NCBI GenBank assembly: GCA_027484145.1
Contig: JAIXUH010000026.1
Location: 1 to 64,000, forward strand
Origin: Rhodobacter sp.
GTDB lineage: Bacteria; Pseudomonadota; Alphaproteobacteria; Rhodobacterales; Rhodobacteraceae
Reading direction: 5' to 3'
DNA: 64,000 nucleotides
The notes beneath the pieces were generated by a model. It saw only the letters and a program-made list of their open reading frames with translations, was not told where the DNA came from and did not search any database. Position numbers and translations under genes: made by a program. Of this stretch, positions 42,536 to 51,634 are shown one piece after another. Each line of letters starts with the position of its first letter. Position 1 is the stretch's first letter.

Positions 42536-43399
42536 TCAGGCTTGGCTGGCGGCCCAATCCCAATACAGCGACCTTGCCCGTTCCGTCATGCTGCGGCTGC
42601 GGTATTCGGTGCCGTCAAAGGCGCGCACAGACGTGACCTTGGCAAAGTTGCCCGACAGGAACACCTCATCCGCCGCGTGGGCATCGTCAAAGGTCAGGAC
42701 CGTTTCAACCACCTGCACCCCATCGGCGCGCAGGTTGGCGATGTGCCGCGCACGGGTGATGCCCGCCAGAAAGGTGCCGTTCGGGGTGGGTGTAAAGACC
42801 ACGCCATCCCTGACCAGAAATACGTTTGCCGTGGCACTTTCCGCCAGATTGCCCATGGCATCTGCTACCAGCGCATTGCCAAAGCCCTTGGACTTTGCCT
42901 CGACCAGCATGCGCGCATTGTTGGGGTAAAGGCAGCCTGCCTTGGCATTGCAGACCGAATCCTCCAGCACCGGGCGGCGAAACTTGGTGCGGGTGACCGT
43001 GGTCTGGAACGTGGCGGCGGGCATCGGCACTTCTTCCAGAGAGATGGCAAAGGCGGTGGAGCCTTCCTTGGGCGTGATCCCCAACTCGCCCCCGTCAATG
43101 GCCCAATACATCGGCCGGATATAGACGGCCTGACCGGGGCCATAGGGGCGCAGGCCATCGCGGATGATTGCTTCGATCTCGGCCGATTCCATGGTTGGCG
43201 TGATCATCAGCGCGGTGGCCGAGGCATTGACCCGCGCGCAATGCAGCGCAAGATCGGGGCACATGCCATCAACCCAGCGGGCCCCGTCAAACACCGAAGT
43301 GCCCTGCCAGATGCCATGGTCTGCCGCGTTCATGACGGCAATATCGCCGTCATGCCAGCGACCCTGCCAGAAGGTTCTGATGTTCTTGCCGAATGCCAT
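42536..43399 (-). CDS. Branched-chain amino acid aminotransferase (class IV)
   Basis: A 287-residue PLP-dependent class IV transaminase. The PLP lysine is in 'SVCNAKAGCLYPNNARM'. Other family parts are 'GIWQGTSVFDGARW', 'IYRPMYWAIDGG'-like and 'GITRARHIANL'. It converts branched-chain amino acids to 2-oxo acids, or the reverse; a D-amino acid or other class IV specificity cannot be excluded. ATG 43399 with AGGGG upstream is chosen. It lies 67 bases after no close partner and looks monocistronic. Confidence 0.85.
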   Translation of the reverse strand: MAFGKNIRTFWQGRWHDGDIAVMNAADHGIWQGTSVFDGARWVDGMCPDLALHCARVNASATALMITPTMESAEIEAIIRDGLRPYGPGQAVYIRPMYWAIDGGELGITPKEGSTAFAISLEEVPMPAATFQTTVTRTKFRRPVLEDSVCNAKAGCLYPNNARMLVEAKSKGFGNALVADAMGNLAESATANVFLVRDGVVFTPTPNGTFLAGITRARHIANLRADGVQVVETVLTFDDAHAADEVFLSGNFAKVTSVRAFDGTEYRSRSMTERARSLYWDWAASQA

Positions 43400-43470
43400 A
43401 GCTGCCCCTTGCCTCAATCTGCGCCGACTAAATCAGCGCGCGGCGGCAAGGGCAACCAGTGGAACGGCGG

Positions 43471-43952
43471 TCAGGCCGCTTCGGCCAGCAAGGCGGCCAG
43501 ATCAAGGCGGCGGTTGACCATGGTCAGGTTGCCTGCTGCGTCGCGGGGCCAATCGGCCTCGTCCCGGTCGCGGTAAAGCTCAACCCCATTGCCGTCCGGG
43601 TCAGTCAGATAAATCGCCTCGGACACGCCATGATCGGCTGCGCCGTCAATCGGCCATTTGGCCTCGACCAACCGCTTGAACACCGCAGCAAGGGACGCGC
43701 GGTCCGGGAACAGAAAAGCGGTGTGATAAAGCCCGGTATGGCCCGGTGGCGGCGGTGTACCGCCCGCACTTTCCCATGTGTTCAGCCCGATGTGGGATGA
43801 TAGCCGCCCGCAGACAGGAATGCCGCTTGCGGCCCATAGCGCTGGGTGATCCCAAAGCCGAGAAGCCCGCCGTAAAACGCAATTGCCCGGTCAAGATCGG
43901 CAACCTTCAGGTGAACATGGCCAACGCGGGTGGCAGGATGAATGGTCGACAT
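43471..43952 (-). pseudogene. Frameshifted VOC-family dioxygenase-like gene
   Basis: A glyoxalase/bleomycin-resistance (VOC) protein similar to CatE/YfiE-type ring-cleavage relatives. It is readable from MSTIHPATRVGHVHLKV (43952) to LAALLAEAA (43471), but only with a frame change near 43796. Before the break the sequence reads '..FLSAGGYH', where the family has 'GGYHHHIGLNTW'. Here CATCCCACATC lacks one A relative to CATCACCACATC. The rest, 'IGLNTWESAGG' to the metal-binding Glu in GVELYRD, is intact. Whole length would be 160 residues. It is a recent pseudogene or a sequencing error in one base. Confidence 0.82.
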
Positions 43953-44023
43953 GGCGCCCTTCCACAAACAGTTTTGTGCTATGAAACACATAATGCCAAA
44001 GATACACAAAAGAACCCCACAAA

Positions 44024-44042
44024 TTCGCACAGAATATGCGAA
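44024..44042. promoter_or_regulatory. Inverted repeat TTCGCA-N7-TGCGAA
   Basis: A 6-bp perfect inverted repeat just upstream of the VOC gene, on the edge of the terminator U tract. It may be a regulator site for the VOC gene or chance symmetry. Confidence 0.3.
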
Positions 44043-44082
44043 AAAATGCCCCCGGACCGGGGGGGAAGCCGGTTCGGGGGCA
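44041..44082 (-). terminator. Intrinsic terminator on the minus strand
   Basis: A 14-bp stem (TGCCCCCGGACCGG / CCGGTTCGGGGGCA, one G-U pair) with an eight-base loop; the A6 run at 44041-44046 gives a U6 tract on the minus strand. It is the most convincing intrinsic terminator of the window and ends transcription from the gene at 44344. Confidence 0.8.
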
Positions 44083-44343
44083 AAGAGGGCGGGCTGCAAC
44101 GGGCACGGGGAAAGCACCCGCCATGGCAGCAGCATAAGGGGACAGGACCGCCCGTAGTCTGCTCCTCACGCTTAGCGGTGGCGCGATTCAGGATTGTGAC
44201 ACGTGGCGGCAACGCAAGACGTGGCGCGTGCGGCTATCCGATTGATAAGGCGGCGTTTCAATCGGGGGCCATGCTGCATGACACCACCATGAATTGTTTG
44301 TGTCACAGCGTTTTGGCCCCAGAACGGGCGATTCGGGCGGCTG

Positions 44344-45399
44344 CTAGAACCGCCGCAGCGACCGCAGCAAAAGGGTTTGCGCGATCTGCCCGACGATCAT
44401 GCCAAGGCTGACCAGCATCGCCACCAGCCCCGCTATCAGGCCAAGCGCCACGTCCGAAAACCGGACCGTGGCCCGCAGCAGGCGGGTCTTGCCCAACATC
44501 TCGGCCCGGCCCAGCGTTTGCGGGCCCAAGGCATCGGCGGCCCGGGACAGACGCCGCGCATCTGCGGCGTCATCCACGAGGGGCAGCAGATGCAGCGCGT
44601 CGTTCGGGCCGATCCGTGCGGCAATGCGGCCCAGATCGGTAGCCACTTGCGCCACCGGGGCAAGGGCGTCTGTGCGGATCAGGGCTGTCAGGTCGTCGGC
44701 ACTGCGCGCGGCGGGAAGGTCGGCCCAGCGGATGCCATCGGTCAGGGCAAAGGTCAGCCGCGTGGTCAGCGCGGGCGACAGCCGGCCCATGCCGCGCGCC
44801 AGCCGGATGGTCGTGGTGCCCGCCTTGACGCTGGCCGTGGTTCCGCCCGATGCCAGAATGGCCGCCGTCGCGCCAAGCCCGACAATCGACAGGCCAAGAT
44901 CCAGCCGGTCGACCGGATCGCCCGTGGCATAATCGGCCCCGGCCTTGACCACGCCACGCAAATCTTCCACCGGTGTCATCAACAGCGGCACCTTGCAGAT
45001 CATCGCGGCGGACAGCGTGCAGGTTGCGATGTCCCACATGCACGACAGGCAATCACCCGTTGCGGCCAGCAGACCCGAATCGCGATCCCACGCGGCGGCA
45101 TAGCCTGCGGGCAGGGGCACACCCTGCTCTGCGGCCAGATCAGCCAGGGCCTGCAGTGCCACCCAGTTGCGCGGGGTTTCGGCCAGCCGTTCGTCGATGC
45201 GTGCCTGAATGCGGGCCGGGGTTGCCGCCGATACCATCATACGGTCCACGGTTGCGGCAATCTCGGCCCCGGTCCGGTCAATCACCGGGGTCAGGGCGGG
45301 GTTTTCCATGACGGCGCGCGTCGAAAGGACGGTTGCGCCCGCCGATCCGACCAAAAGCACGGCAAGTGTGATCTGACGCAAGCGGCGAAACCATGACAT
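44344..45399 (-). CDS. Hypothetical membrane-associated protein, 351 aa
   Basis: I do not recognise the family. The N-terminus has one hydrophobic helix ('ITLAVLLVGSAGATVLS', residues 9-25) and the C-terminus another ('VALGLIAGLVAMLVSLGMIVGQIA'). Between them lies a Cys-containing segment (TGDCLSCMWDIATCTLSAAMICKV) and a Gly/Ala-rich hydrophobic patch. A periplasmic domain between two anchors is likely. ATG 45399 is taken; a longer frame to 45438 exists. It may be cotranscribed with trpS, 71 bases upstream, and is followed by a strong terminator. Confidence 0.65.
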   Translation of the reverse strand: MSWFRRLRQITLAVLLVGSAGATVLSTRAVMENPALTPVIDRTGAEIAATVDRMMVSAATPARIQARIDERLAETPRNWVALQALADLAAEQGVPLPAGYAAAWDRDSGLLAATGDCLSCMWDIATCTLSAAMICKVPLLMTPVEDLRGVVKAGADYATGDPVDRLDLGLSIVGLGATAAILASGGTTASVKAGTTTIRLARGMGRLSPALTTRLTFALTDGIRWADLPAARSADDLTALIRTDALAPVAQVATDLGRIAARIGPNDALHLLPLVDDAADARRLSRAADALGPQTLGRAEMLGKTRLLRATVRFSDVALGLIAGLVAMLVSLGMIVGQIAQTLLLRSLRRF

Positions 45400-45469
45400 G
45401 CGGGCAGCATACCGCAGCCCGCGCATCACGTCAGCCAAAAGGCACAGGTGTCGGCGGCGTCCGTCGCGG

Positions 45470-46522
45470 TCAGCGGCGCGAACGGATCATGCCGGTGATG
45501 TCATAGACCTGATCGACGATCGGCCGCGCGATGGCCTCTGCGCGGTCGGCCCCTTGGCCTAGGATTCGGTCAATCTCGGCCGGGTCTTTCATCAGGCGGC
45601 TCATCTCGGTCGTGATGGGCGACAGTTTCGCCACCGCCAGATCGGCAAGCGCGGGCTTGAAGGTGCCGAACTGGGCGCCTGCATATTCGGCAACCACCGC
45701 GTCGGGTGTCTTGTCTGAAAGGGCCGCGAAGATGTTGATCAGATTGCGCGCCTCGGGCCGGTCTTTCAGCCCGGCCAGCGTCTCTGGCAGCGGTTCGGCA
45801 TCGGTCTTGGCCTTGCGGATCTTGGCGGCAATCGCATCGGCATCATCGGTCAGGTTGATGCGGCTTTGATCCGAAGGGTCAGATTTCGACATCTTCTTGG
45901 TGCCATCGCGCAAGGACATCACACGGGTGGCGGCCCCTTCGATCACGGGCTCTACAATCGGAAAGTAATCGATGCCGTAATCATGGTTGAACTTGATCGC
46001 GATGTCGCGCGTCAGTTCCAGATGCTGCTTCTGATCCTCGCCCACCGGCACCATCGTGGCGTGATAGGCCAGAATGTCTGCCGCCATCAGCGCAGGATAG
46101 GCATAAAGCCCAAGGCTGGCGGCTTCGGCGTTCTTGCCGGCCTTGTCCTTGAACTGGGTCATCCGGTTCATCCAGCCCAGACGCGCCACACAGTTGAAGA
46201 TCCAACCCAATTCGGCATGGGCCGAAACTTGACTCTGGTTGAACAGGATCGACCGTGCGGGATCCAGCCCGGCGGCGATAAAGGCGGCGGCGCCTTCGCG
46301 GGTGGCGTAGCGCAGCTTTTCGGGGTCTTGCCAGACGGTGATCGCATGCATGTCCACCATGCAGTAGACCGTTTCGATCCCCTCGTTTTGCTTTTCGACA
46401 AAACGCTTCAGCGCGCCAAGATAGTTCCCAAGGGTGATCCCGCCCGAAGGCTGGATGCCGGAAAAGATGCGCGGCTGGAACGTTTTCGGCGTTTGGACCG
46501 CCGAAGACCCGGTCGATGACAT
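45470..46522 (-). CDS. trpS: Tryptophanyl-tRNA synthetase
   Basis: A 350-residue class I synthetase charging tRNA-Trp. The HIGH-like motif lies in '[16 protein letters not shown]' (residues 21-36), the KMSKS loop in '[12 protein letters not shown]', and 'CMVDMHAIT' and '[13 protein letters not shown]' are family hallmarks. ATG 46522 has GGAG 10 bases upstream. A terminator-like hairpin ends only 19 bases before the start, so expression may be attenuated. Confidence 0.95.
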   Translation of the reverse strand: MSSTGSSAVQTPKTFQPRIFSGIQPSGGITLGNYLGALKRFVEKQNEGIETVYCMVDMHAITVWQDPEKLRYATREGAAAFIAAGLDPARSILFNQSQVSAHAELGWIFNCVARLGWMNRMTQFKDKAGKNAEAASLGLYAYPALMAADILAYHATMVPVGEDQKQHLELTRDIAIKFNHDYGIDYFPIVEPVIEGAATRVMSLRDGTKKMSKSDPSDQSRINLTDDADAIAAKIRKAKTDAEPLPETLAGLKDRPEARNLINIFAALSDKTPDAVVAEYAGAQFGTFKPALADLAVAKLSPITTEMSRLMKDPAEIDRILGQGADRAEAIARPIVDQVYDITGMIRSRR

Positions 46523-46540
46523 GAGGAAGGCTCCATCTGG

Positions 46541-46573
46541 AAAAAGCTGCCCCCGTGGCGTAATCCAAGGGGG
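46541..46573 (-). promoter_or_regulatory. Terminator/attenuator-like hairpin in the trpS leader
   Basis: On the minus strand CCCCC-T-TGG pairs with CCA-C-GGGGG around a six-base loop, followed by CAGC and five U residues (46545-46541), ending 19 bases ahead of the trpS ATG. No minus-strand gene lies upstream, so it is not a gene-end terminator. A 36-codon frame from ATG 46615 runs through the hairpin with a UGG codon in the stem, but it has no stop before trpS. Confidence 0.45.
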
Positions 46574-46613
46574 AAGGGGCGTCAATGATAACGCCCGAAC
46601 CGCGAGGACAGTC

Positions 46614-47300
46614 ATGCAAGACCCGAACGCACCACCGCTGAACCCGCTGCCGTGGGTGGTCTGGGCGCTTGCCCTGCCGATCATCGCGATGGAGGTTGTG
46701 GTCAGCCTTGGCGCGGGCGGCCTTGTCGGCGGCCCTGACGCCGTTGGTTGGCGGCTGCAGGCGGTGGAGCGCTTTGCCTTTTCGCCCGACCTGATGCGCT
46801 ACATGGTCGAGGTGGGGCAGTTTCCGCTGGATGGCCTGCACCGCCTGATCAGCTATCCGCTGGTGCACGCCAATCTCACCCATGCGATCTTTGTTGTCGT
46901 CATCCTGCTGGCCTTGGGCAAGATGGTGGGAGAGGTGTTTCGCTGGTGGGCCGTGCTGACGGTGTTCTTCGGCTCGGCCATCGTGGCGGCGCTGGTCTAT
47001 ACCTTTGCCCTGCCCGGTGTGCAGACGCCGCTACTGGGGGGCTATCCGCCTGTTTACGGCCTGATCGGCGGGTTCACCTTTCTGCTGTGGGTCAATCTGG
47101 CAGCGGTCGGGGCCAACAAATACCGCGCCTTTTCAATGATCGGCTTTTTGCTGGGCATCCAACTGGTGTTTGGCCTGCTGTTCGGCGGCGGCTGGGAATG
47201 GGTGGCCGATCTGGCAGGGTTCGCCACAGGGTTCTTGCTTTCGTTTGTCGTTAGCCCCGGCGGCTTTGCCCGCGTGCGCGACAAGTTGCGCCAGCGTTAG
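46614..47300 (+). CDS. Rhomboid-like membrane protein without catalytic serine
   Basis: A 228-residue membrane protein with six hydrophobic segments and rhomboid layout, including '[29 protein letters not shown]', the Asn/His-rich loop of rhomboids. The usual GxSG is replaced: '[13 protein letters not shown]' has Tyr/Pro where the nucleophile Ser is expected, and the last helix ([12 protein letters not shown]) lacks the catalytic His. It is therefore likely a pseudoprotease that binds membrane proteins. It is divergent from trpS and convergent with murJ. Confidence 0.82.
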   Translation: MQDPNAPPLNPLPWVVWALALPIIAMEVVVSLGAGGLVGGPDAVGWRLQAVERFAFSPDLMRYMVEVGQFPLDGLHRLISYPLVHANLTHAIFVVVILLALGKMVGEVFRWWAVLTVFFGSAIVAALVYTFALPGVQTPLLGGYPPVYGLIGGFTFLLWVNLAAVGANKYRAFSMIGFLLGIQLVFGLLFGGGWEWVADLAGFATGFLLSFVVSPGGFARVRDKLRQR

Positions 47301-48847
47301 GGCGCGGGCGGGCGGCGGCGCAGGCTGCGGAAGTCTGACAGACGGAAGGCCCCGATGGCCGCGCCAATGCCGAAATAGCTGACGATGCCTGCGCCGATCA
47401 GCAGGGCGAGCGCCCCGTAGCGCACGCCTTCGGTCCGCAGCATCGGGTCCAGCAGCCATGCCCCGGCCCACAAGACGCCCCCCATCAGCAGGGCCGCCAC
47501 GATGATACGCCAGCAGCGCGCTCGAAAGCGGTCGTCAAAGCGCGCCTCGTCGCCCATCGCCCGCGATCCGCGCCACAACTGCCAGACCATGACCCAAGCC
47601 GAAATCGTGGTGGCAAGGGCGGCTGCGACAAAGCCGATCAGCGGCAACAGACCGACCGCAATGACCGCATTCACCAGCATGGCCGTCACGGCATAGGCAA
47701 AGGGGCGCTTGGTATCTTCGCGCGCATAATAGAGCGGCTGCAGCACCTTTTGGAACACAAAGGCCGGCAGTCCCGCGCCATAGGCCGCAAGCGCAAGCGC
47801 TGTGTTGAGGGTATCTTCAGCGCCAAAGGCCCCGCGCTGATACAGCACCGAACACAGGGGCAGGGCGATGACCACCAGCGCCACCGCTGCCGGAAAGGTC
47901 AGCGCCAGCGCGAATTCGGTGCCACGGTTGAAACTGGACCGCCCGCCTTCGGAATCGCCCGCACGCAGGCGGCGCGACAGGTCGGGCAACAGCACGGTGC
48001 CGATGGCAATGCCCACCACACCCAAGGGAAACTGATACAGGCGGTCGGCATAAGACAGCCACGCGACCGCGCCTTCGGTAAAGCTGGCGACCTGACGCCC
48101 GACCAGCAGGTTGATCTGCACCACGCCCCCCGCCAGAACCGCAGGGGCCGCGATGACGGCGAGGCGACGGAGTTCCGGCGTGAACTTTGGCCAGCGCGGG
48201 GCCACGACAAACCCCGCCCGATGCGCTGAAACCCATGTGAACGCCAGTTGCGCGATGCCCGTCGCGGGCACAGTCCATGCCAGCGTCAGGCCCATATCCC
48301 AGCCCCACACATCAGCCATCCACATGGCGGCAATGAACATCAGGTTCATCAGCACTGGCACGAAGGAGGCTTCGGTAAAGCGGCCAAAAGCGTTCAGCAC
48401 GCCCGACAGCAAGGCGACAAGGCTGATGAACAGGATGTAGGAAAACCCGATCCGGCCATAAAGCACCGCCAGATCAAACCTTTCATCCCCCGCAAAACCC
48501 GACGCCATGGCCCAGACCAGCCAAGGCATCGCCAAGGTGCCAAGGGCCGAAAATACAATGAGAATCGCCGCCATGCCGTTGAAGGCATCGCGGGCAAAGC
48601 CAGTCGCATCCTCGCCCGCTTCCAGCTTTTTGGCGAACATCGGCACGAAAGCCATGTTGAACGCACCCTCGGCAAAGAACCGGCGGAACATGTTGGGCAG
48701 CGAAAAGGCGATCAGAAACGCCTCGGCTACCGGACCAGCGCCCAGATAGGCCGCCATCAGGATGTCGCGGGCAAAGCCTGCGCCGCGCGACAACAGGGTC
48801 CAGCCGCCGACAACAAGGATCGAGCGGATCAGGCGGATCGGCTTCAT
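47297..48847 (-). CDS. murJ: Lipid II flippase MurJ
   Basis: A 516-residue MOP-family protein with about 14 hydrophobic segments that flips lipid II across the inner membrane for peptidoglycan synthesis. The start 'GGWTLLSRGAGFARDILMAAYLGAGPVAEAFLIAF' and 'LPNMFRRFFAEGAFNMAFVP' are diagnostic, with the essential Arg residues present. It is translationally coupled to glnD (ATGA). Its stop overlaps the end of the rhomboid-like gene by four bases. Confidence 0.94.
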   Translation of the reverse strand: MKPIRLIRSILVVGGWTLLSRGAGFARDILMAAYLGAGPVAEAFLIAFSLPNMFRRFFAEGAFNMAFVPMFAKKLEAGEDATGFARDAFNGMAAILIVFSALGTLAMPWLVWAMASGFAGDERFDLAVLYGRIGFSYILFISLVALLSGVLNAFGRFTEASFVPVLMNLMFIAAMWMADVWGWDMGLTLAWTVPATGIAQLAFTWVSAHRAGFVVAPRWPKFTPELRRLAVIAAPAVLAGGVVQINLLVGRQVASFTEGAVAWLSYADRLYQFPLGVVGIAIGTVLLPDLSRRLRAGDSEGGRSSFNRGTEFALALTFPAAVALVVIALPLCSVLYQRGAFGAEDTLNTALALAAYGAGLPAFVFQKVLQPLYYAREDTKRPFAYAVTAMLVNAVIAVGLLPLIGFVAAALATTISAWVMVWQLWRGSRAMGDEARFDDRFRARCWRIIVAALLMGGVLWAGAWLLDPMLRTEGVRYGALALLIGAGIVSYFGIGAAIGAFRLSDFRSLRRRPPAP

Positions 48848-51624
48848 TGGCTGGCGCGCTCCGCACCCTCGATGATGGCCTGCCGCATCTTCTTTTCCAG
48901 CGTTTCCTGCTTGGTCTTGGCGTGCAGTTTCAGGCCGAACATGTCCTTCACATAGAACGTGTCCACCACCTGCGCGCCATAGGTCGCGATCACCGCCGAC
49001 GCAATGTAGATATTGTTATGTGCCAGCGTTCGCGTCAGATCATAGAGCAAGCCGGGGCGGTCACGGGTATCAACCTCGATGATCGTGTAGATGTCAGACC
49101 CTTCGTTGTCGAAGATGATGTGCGTGGGAAAGCGGAACTCGCGCTCGCGCTTTTTCACGCGGTCGCGGTCTTTCAGCGCCTCGCGTGCCACAACCTGACC
49201 CTTTAGCGTCTTGTCGATCATGCCGCGCAGACGGGGCAGGCGGGCCTCGTCATAGGGGCGGCCATCGGCATCCTGAATCCAGAACACCGCCGTGGCATAG
49301 CCGTCTTTCGAAGTATAGGTGCGCGCATCAACCACGTTTGCGCCCACCAGCGCCAAGGCCCCGGCCAGACGCGAAAAGATGCCCGGATGATCCACCAGCG
49401 CAAAGGCCGCGCGTGTGGCATCGCGGCCCGGTTCGGGGTGCAGGTCAATGCGGATTTCGTTGTCGCCCAGACCGCGCAGCAGACGGGCAAAGATGGCCTG
49501 TGTTTCGGTCGAAAGCCCCTGCCAATAGGGCGCATAGTGCCGTGCCAGTTCTGTGCGCAGGTCGGACTGTGGCCATTCGGCCAGAACATCGCGCAGGCCG
49601 CGCTTGGCCTCATCCTCGCGTTTTTCGCGGTTGACGGTTTCAAGGCCGCCTTCCAGCGCATCGGTGGTGTCGCGGTAAAGCTGGCGCAGCAGCATGGCCT
49701 TCCAGTTGTTCCATGTGCCCGGACCCACGCCGCGAATGTCGCAGACGGTCATCACCGTCAGCAGGTCCAGCCGCTTTGTCGTTCGCACCGCCTTGGCAAA
49801 GTCGCGCACCGTGCGCGGATCACCGATGTCGCGCTTTTGCGCCATGTCGGACATCAAAAGGTGATAACGCACCAGCCACTCGACCGTTTCCGCCTCTTCC
49901 ACCGAAAGACCCAGTCGCGGGGCGATGCGCCGCGCCATCTGTGCCCCCAGAATCGAATGGTCCTCGGGCCGCCCTTTGCCGATATCGTGCAGCAAAAGGG
50001 CGATATAAATGACCTTGCGGTTGACCCCGGCCTGCAGGATGCCGGTGGCCACAGGCAATTCCTCGACCAACTCGCCCCGCTCGATCTGCGCAAGGATCGA
50101 GATGCATTGGATGATGTGCTCGTCCACCGTGTAGTGGTGATAGACGTTGAACTGCATCATCGCGACGATGGCTTCAAATTCGGGGATAAAGGCCCCCAGC
50201 ATGCCCAACTCGTTCATGCGCCGCAGCGCGCGTTCTGGGTTGCCGTGTTTCAGCATCAGATCCATAAAAATGCGCACCGCTTCGGGATCGTCGCGCATAT
50301 CGTCGTCAATCAGATGCAGGTTCGATGCCAGAAGCCGCAGCACATTAGGGTGCAGCAGATAGCCTGTGCGAAGGGCCTCTTCAAACACGCGCAGCAGATT
50401 CAGCTTGTCTGACAGGAATTCGCGCGCATCAAGGACATCCATTCGCCCTTGCACCAGCCGATAGGGCGGCTTCAGCCGTTTGCGCCGCTTGAAGAGGCCG
50501 AAGATCGATGCCTCTGGCTTGGCGTGGCGGGCTTCAAGTTCGGTCAGGAAGATGCGGGTCAACTCGCCCACGCGGGTGGCGTTGCGGAAGTATTCCTGCA
50601 TGAACACCTCAACCGCGCGGCGGCCCCCAGTATCGCGGTATCCCATCCGGTCGGCCACCTCGACTTGCAGGTCAAAGGTCAGTTGGTCCATCGCGCGCCC
50701 GGCGATGTAATGCATGTGGCACCGCACCGCCCAAAGGAAATCTTCGGCGTTGCGAAAGGTGTCGTATTCTTCGGTGTCGAACAGCCCCATGGCCACCAGA
50801 TCCTGCACCGAACCCACGCGGTGCAGATACTTGCCGATCCAGTACAGCGTTTGCAGGTCGCGCAACCCGCCCTTGCCTTCCTTGATGTTCGGCTCCAGCA
50901 CATAACGTTGCCCGCCCTGCCGCTTGTGCCGCTCGGCCCGTTCGGCCAGCTTGGCCTCGATGAACTCGGGCCCGGTGTTTCGGAACAGTTCTGACCACAG
51001 CTTGTCACCCAGATCCAGCGACAGCGGTTCGTGCCCGGCGATGAAGCGATGCTCCAAAAGGGCAGTGCGGATCGTCACATCCTCGCGCCCAAGGCGCAGG
51101 CAATCCTTCACGGTGCGGGTGGCGTGACCCACCTTCAGCTTCAGGTCCCACAGCATGTACAGCATGGATTCGACCACGCTTTCTGCCCATGGCGTGGTTT
51201 TCCATGGGGTCAGGAACAGCAGATCGACATCCGAACAGGGGGCCATTTCGGCGCGGCCATAGCCACCCACGGCCAGAACGGCAATCCGCTCCGCCTCGGT
51301 CGGGTTCGACAGCGGGTGCAACTGCCGCAGGGCCACGCGCAGGGCAATCTTGACCAGCCCATCCGTCAAAAGCGCCTGAGAGCGGACCAAGGCACGTGCG
51401 GCGCGCGGGTTTGCCCGAAAGGCCGCTTCAAGGGCGGTATTGGCGCGATGGCGCGCGTCGGCCATGTGGCGGACAGCGATGGTGCGGATGCTGCGCCCAT
51501 CGGTGATGTCCGCGCATTCATCAGCGATCGCCCGAAGAACATCCTCGGGCGAAATCACCTCCTCGGGCGGCAACAACAGCGATTCGGGTGGCGCCGGGAC
51601 GGGCGCAGGGGCGGCAAGCGCCAT
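48844..51624 (-). CDS. glnD: PII uridylyltransferase/uridylyl-removing enzyme
   Basis: A 926-residue bifunctional nitrogen sensor that uridylylates PII (GlnB/GlnK) when glutamine is low and removes UMP when it is high. The nucleotidyltransferase motif GGYGRAEM...SDVDLLF is at residues 120-137. The HD domain contains 'LLLHDIGKGRPEDHS', and two ACT domains close the C-terminus ('DHPGIFSRLAGALALVGANVVDART' and 'DTRDRPGLLYDLTRTLAHN'). ATG 51624 with GGCGGA upstream is chosen. It is coupled to murJ and follows the lipoprotein gene by 10 bases. Confidence 0.95.
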   Translation of the reverse strand: MALAAPAPVPAPPESLLLPPEEVISPEDVLRAIADECADITDGRSIRTIAVRHMADARHRANTALEAAFRANPRAARALVRSQALLTDGLVKIALRVALRQLHPLSNPTEAERIAVLAVGGYGRAEMAPCSDVDLLFLTPWKTTPWAESVVESMLYMLWDLKLKVGHATRTVKDCLRLGREDVTIRTALLEHRFIAGHEPLSLDLGDKLWSELFRNTGPEFIEAKLAERAERHKRQGGQRYVLEPNIKEGKGGLRDLQTLYWIGKYLHRVGSVQDLVAMGLFDTEEYDTFRNAEDFLWAVRCHMHYIAGRAMDQLTFDLQVEVADRMGYRDTGGRRAVEVFMQEYFRNATRVGELTRIFLTELEARHAKPEASIFGLFKRRKRLKPPYRLVQGRMDVLDAREFLSDKLNLLRVFEEALRTGYLLHPNVLRLLASNLHLIDDDMRDDPEAVRIFMDLMLKHGNPERALRRMNELGMLGAFIPEFEAIVAMMQFNVYHHYTVDEHIIQCISILAQIERGELVEELPVATGILQAGVNRKVIYIALLLHDIGKGRPEDHSILGAQMARRIAPRLGLSVEEAETVEWLVRYHLLMSDMAQKRDIGDPRTVRDFAKAVRTTKRLDLLTVMTVCDIRGVGPGTWNNWKAMLLRQLYRDTTDALEGGLETVNREKREDEAKRGLRDVLAEWPQSDLRTELARHYAPYWQGLSTETQAIFARLLRGLGDNEIRIDLHPEPGRDATRAAFALVDHPGIFSRLAGALALVGANVVDARTYTSKDGYATAVFWIQDADGRPYDEARLPRLRGMIDKTLKGQVVAREALKDRDRVKKREREFRFPTHIIFDNEGSDIYTIIEVDTRDRPGLLYDLTRTLAHNNIYIASAVIATYGAQVVDTFYVKDMFGLKLHAKTKQETLEKKMRQAIIEGAERASQ

Positions 51625-51634
51625 TGATCCGCCG

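Larger units (their letters stand above)
43953..44343. other. 391-base intergenic region
   Basis: No gene is visible here. It contains an AT-rich likely promoter stretch for the VOC gene (about 43960-44030, minus strand), an inverted repeat TTCGCA-N7-TGCGAA (44024-44042), and a strong intrinsic terminator for the minus-strand genes upstream (44041-44082). The remainder to 44343 is unremarkable. Confidence 0.6.
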
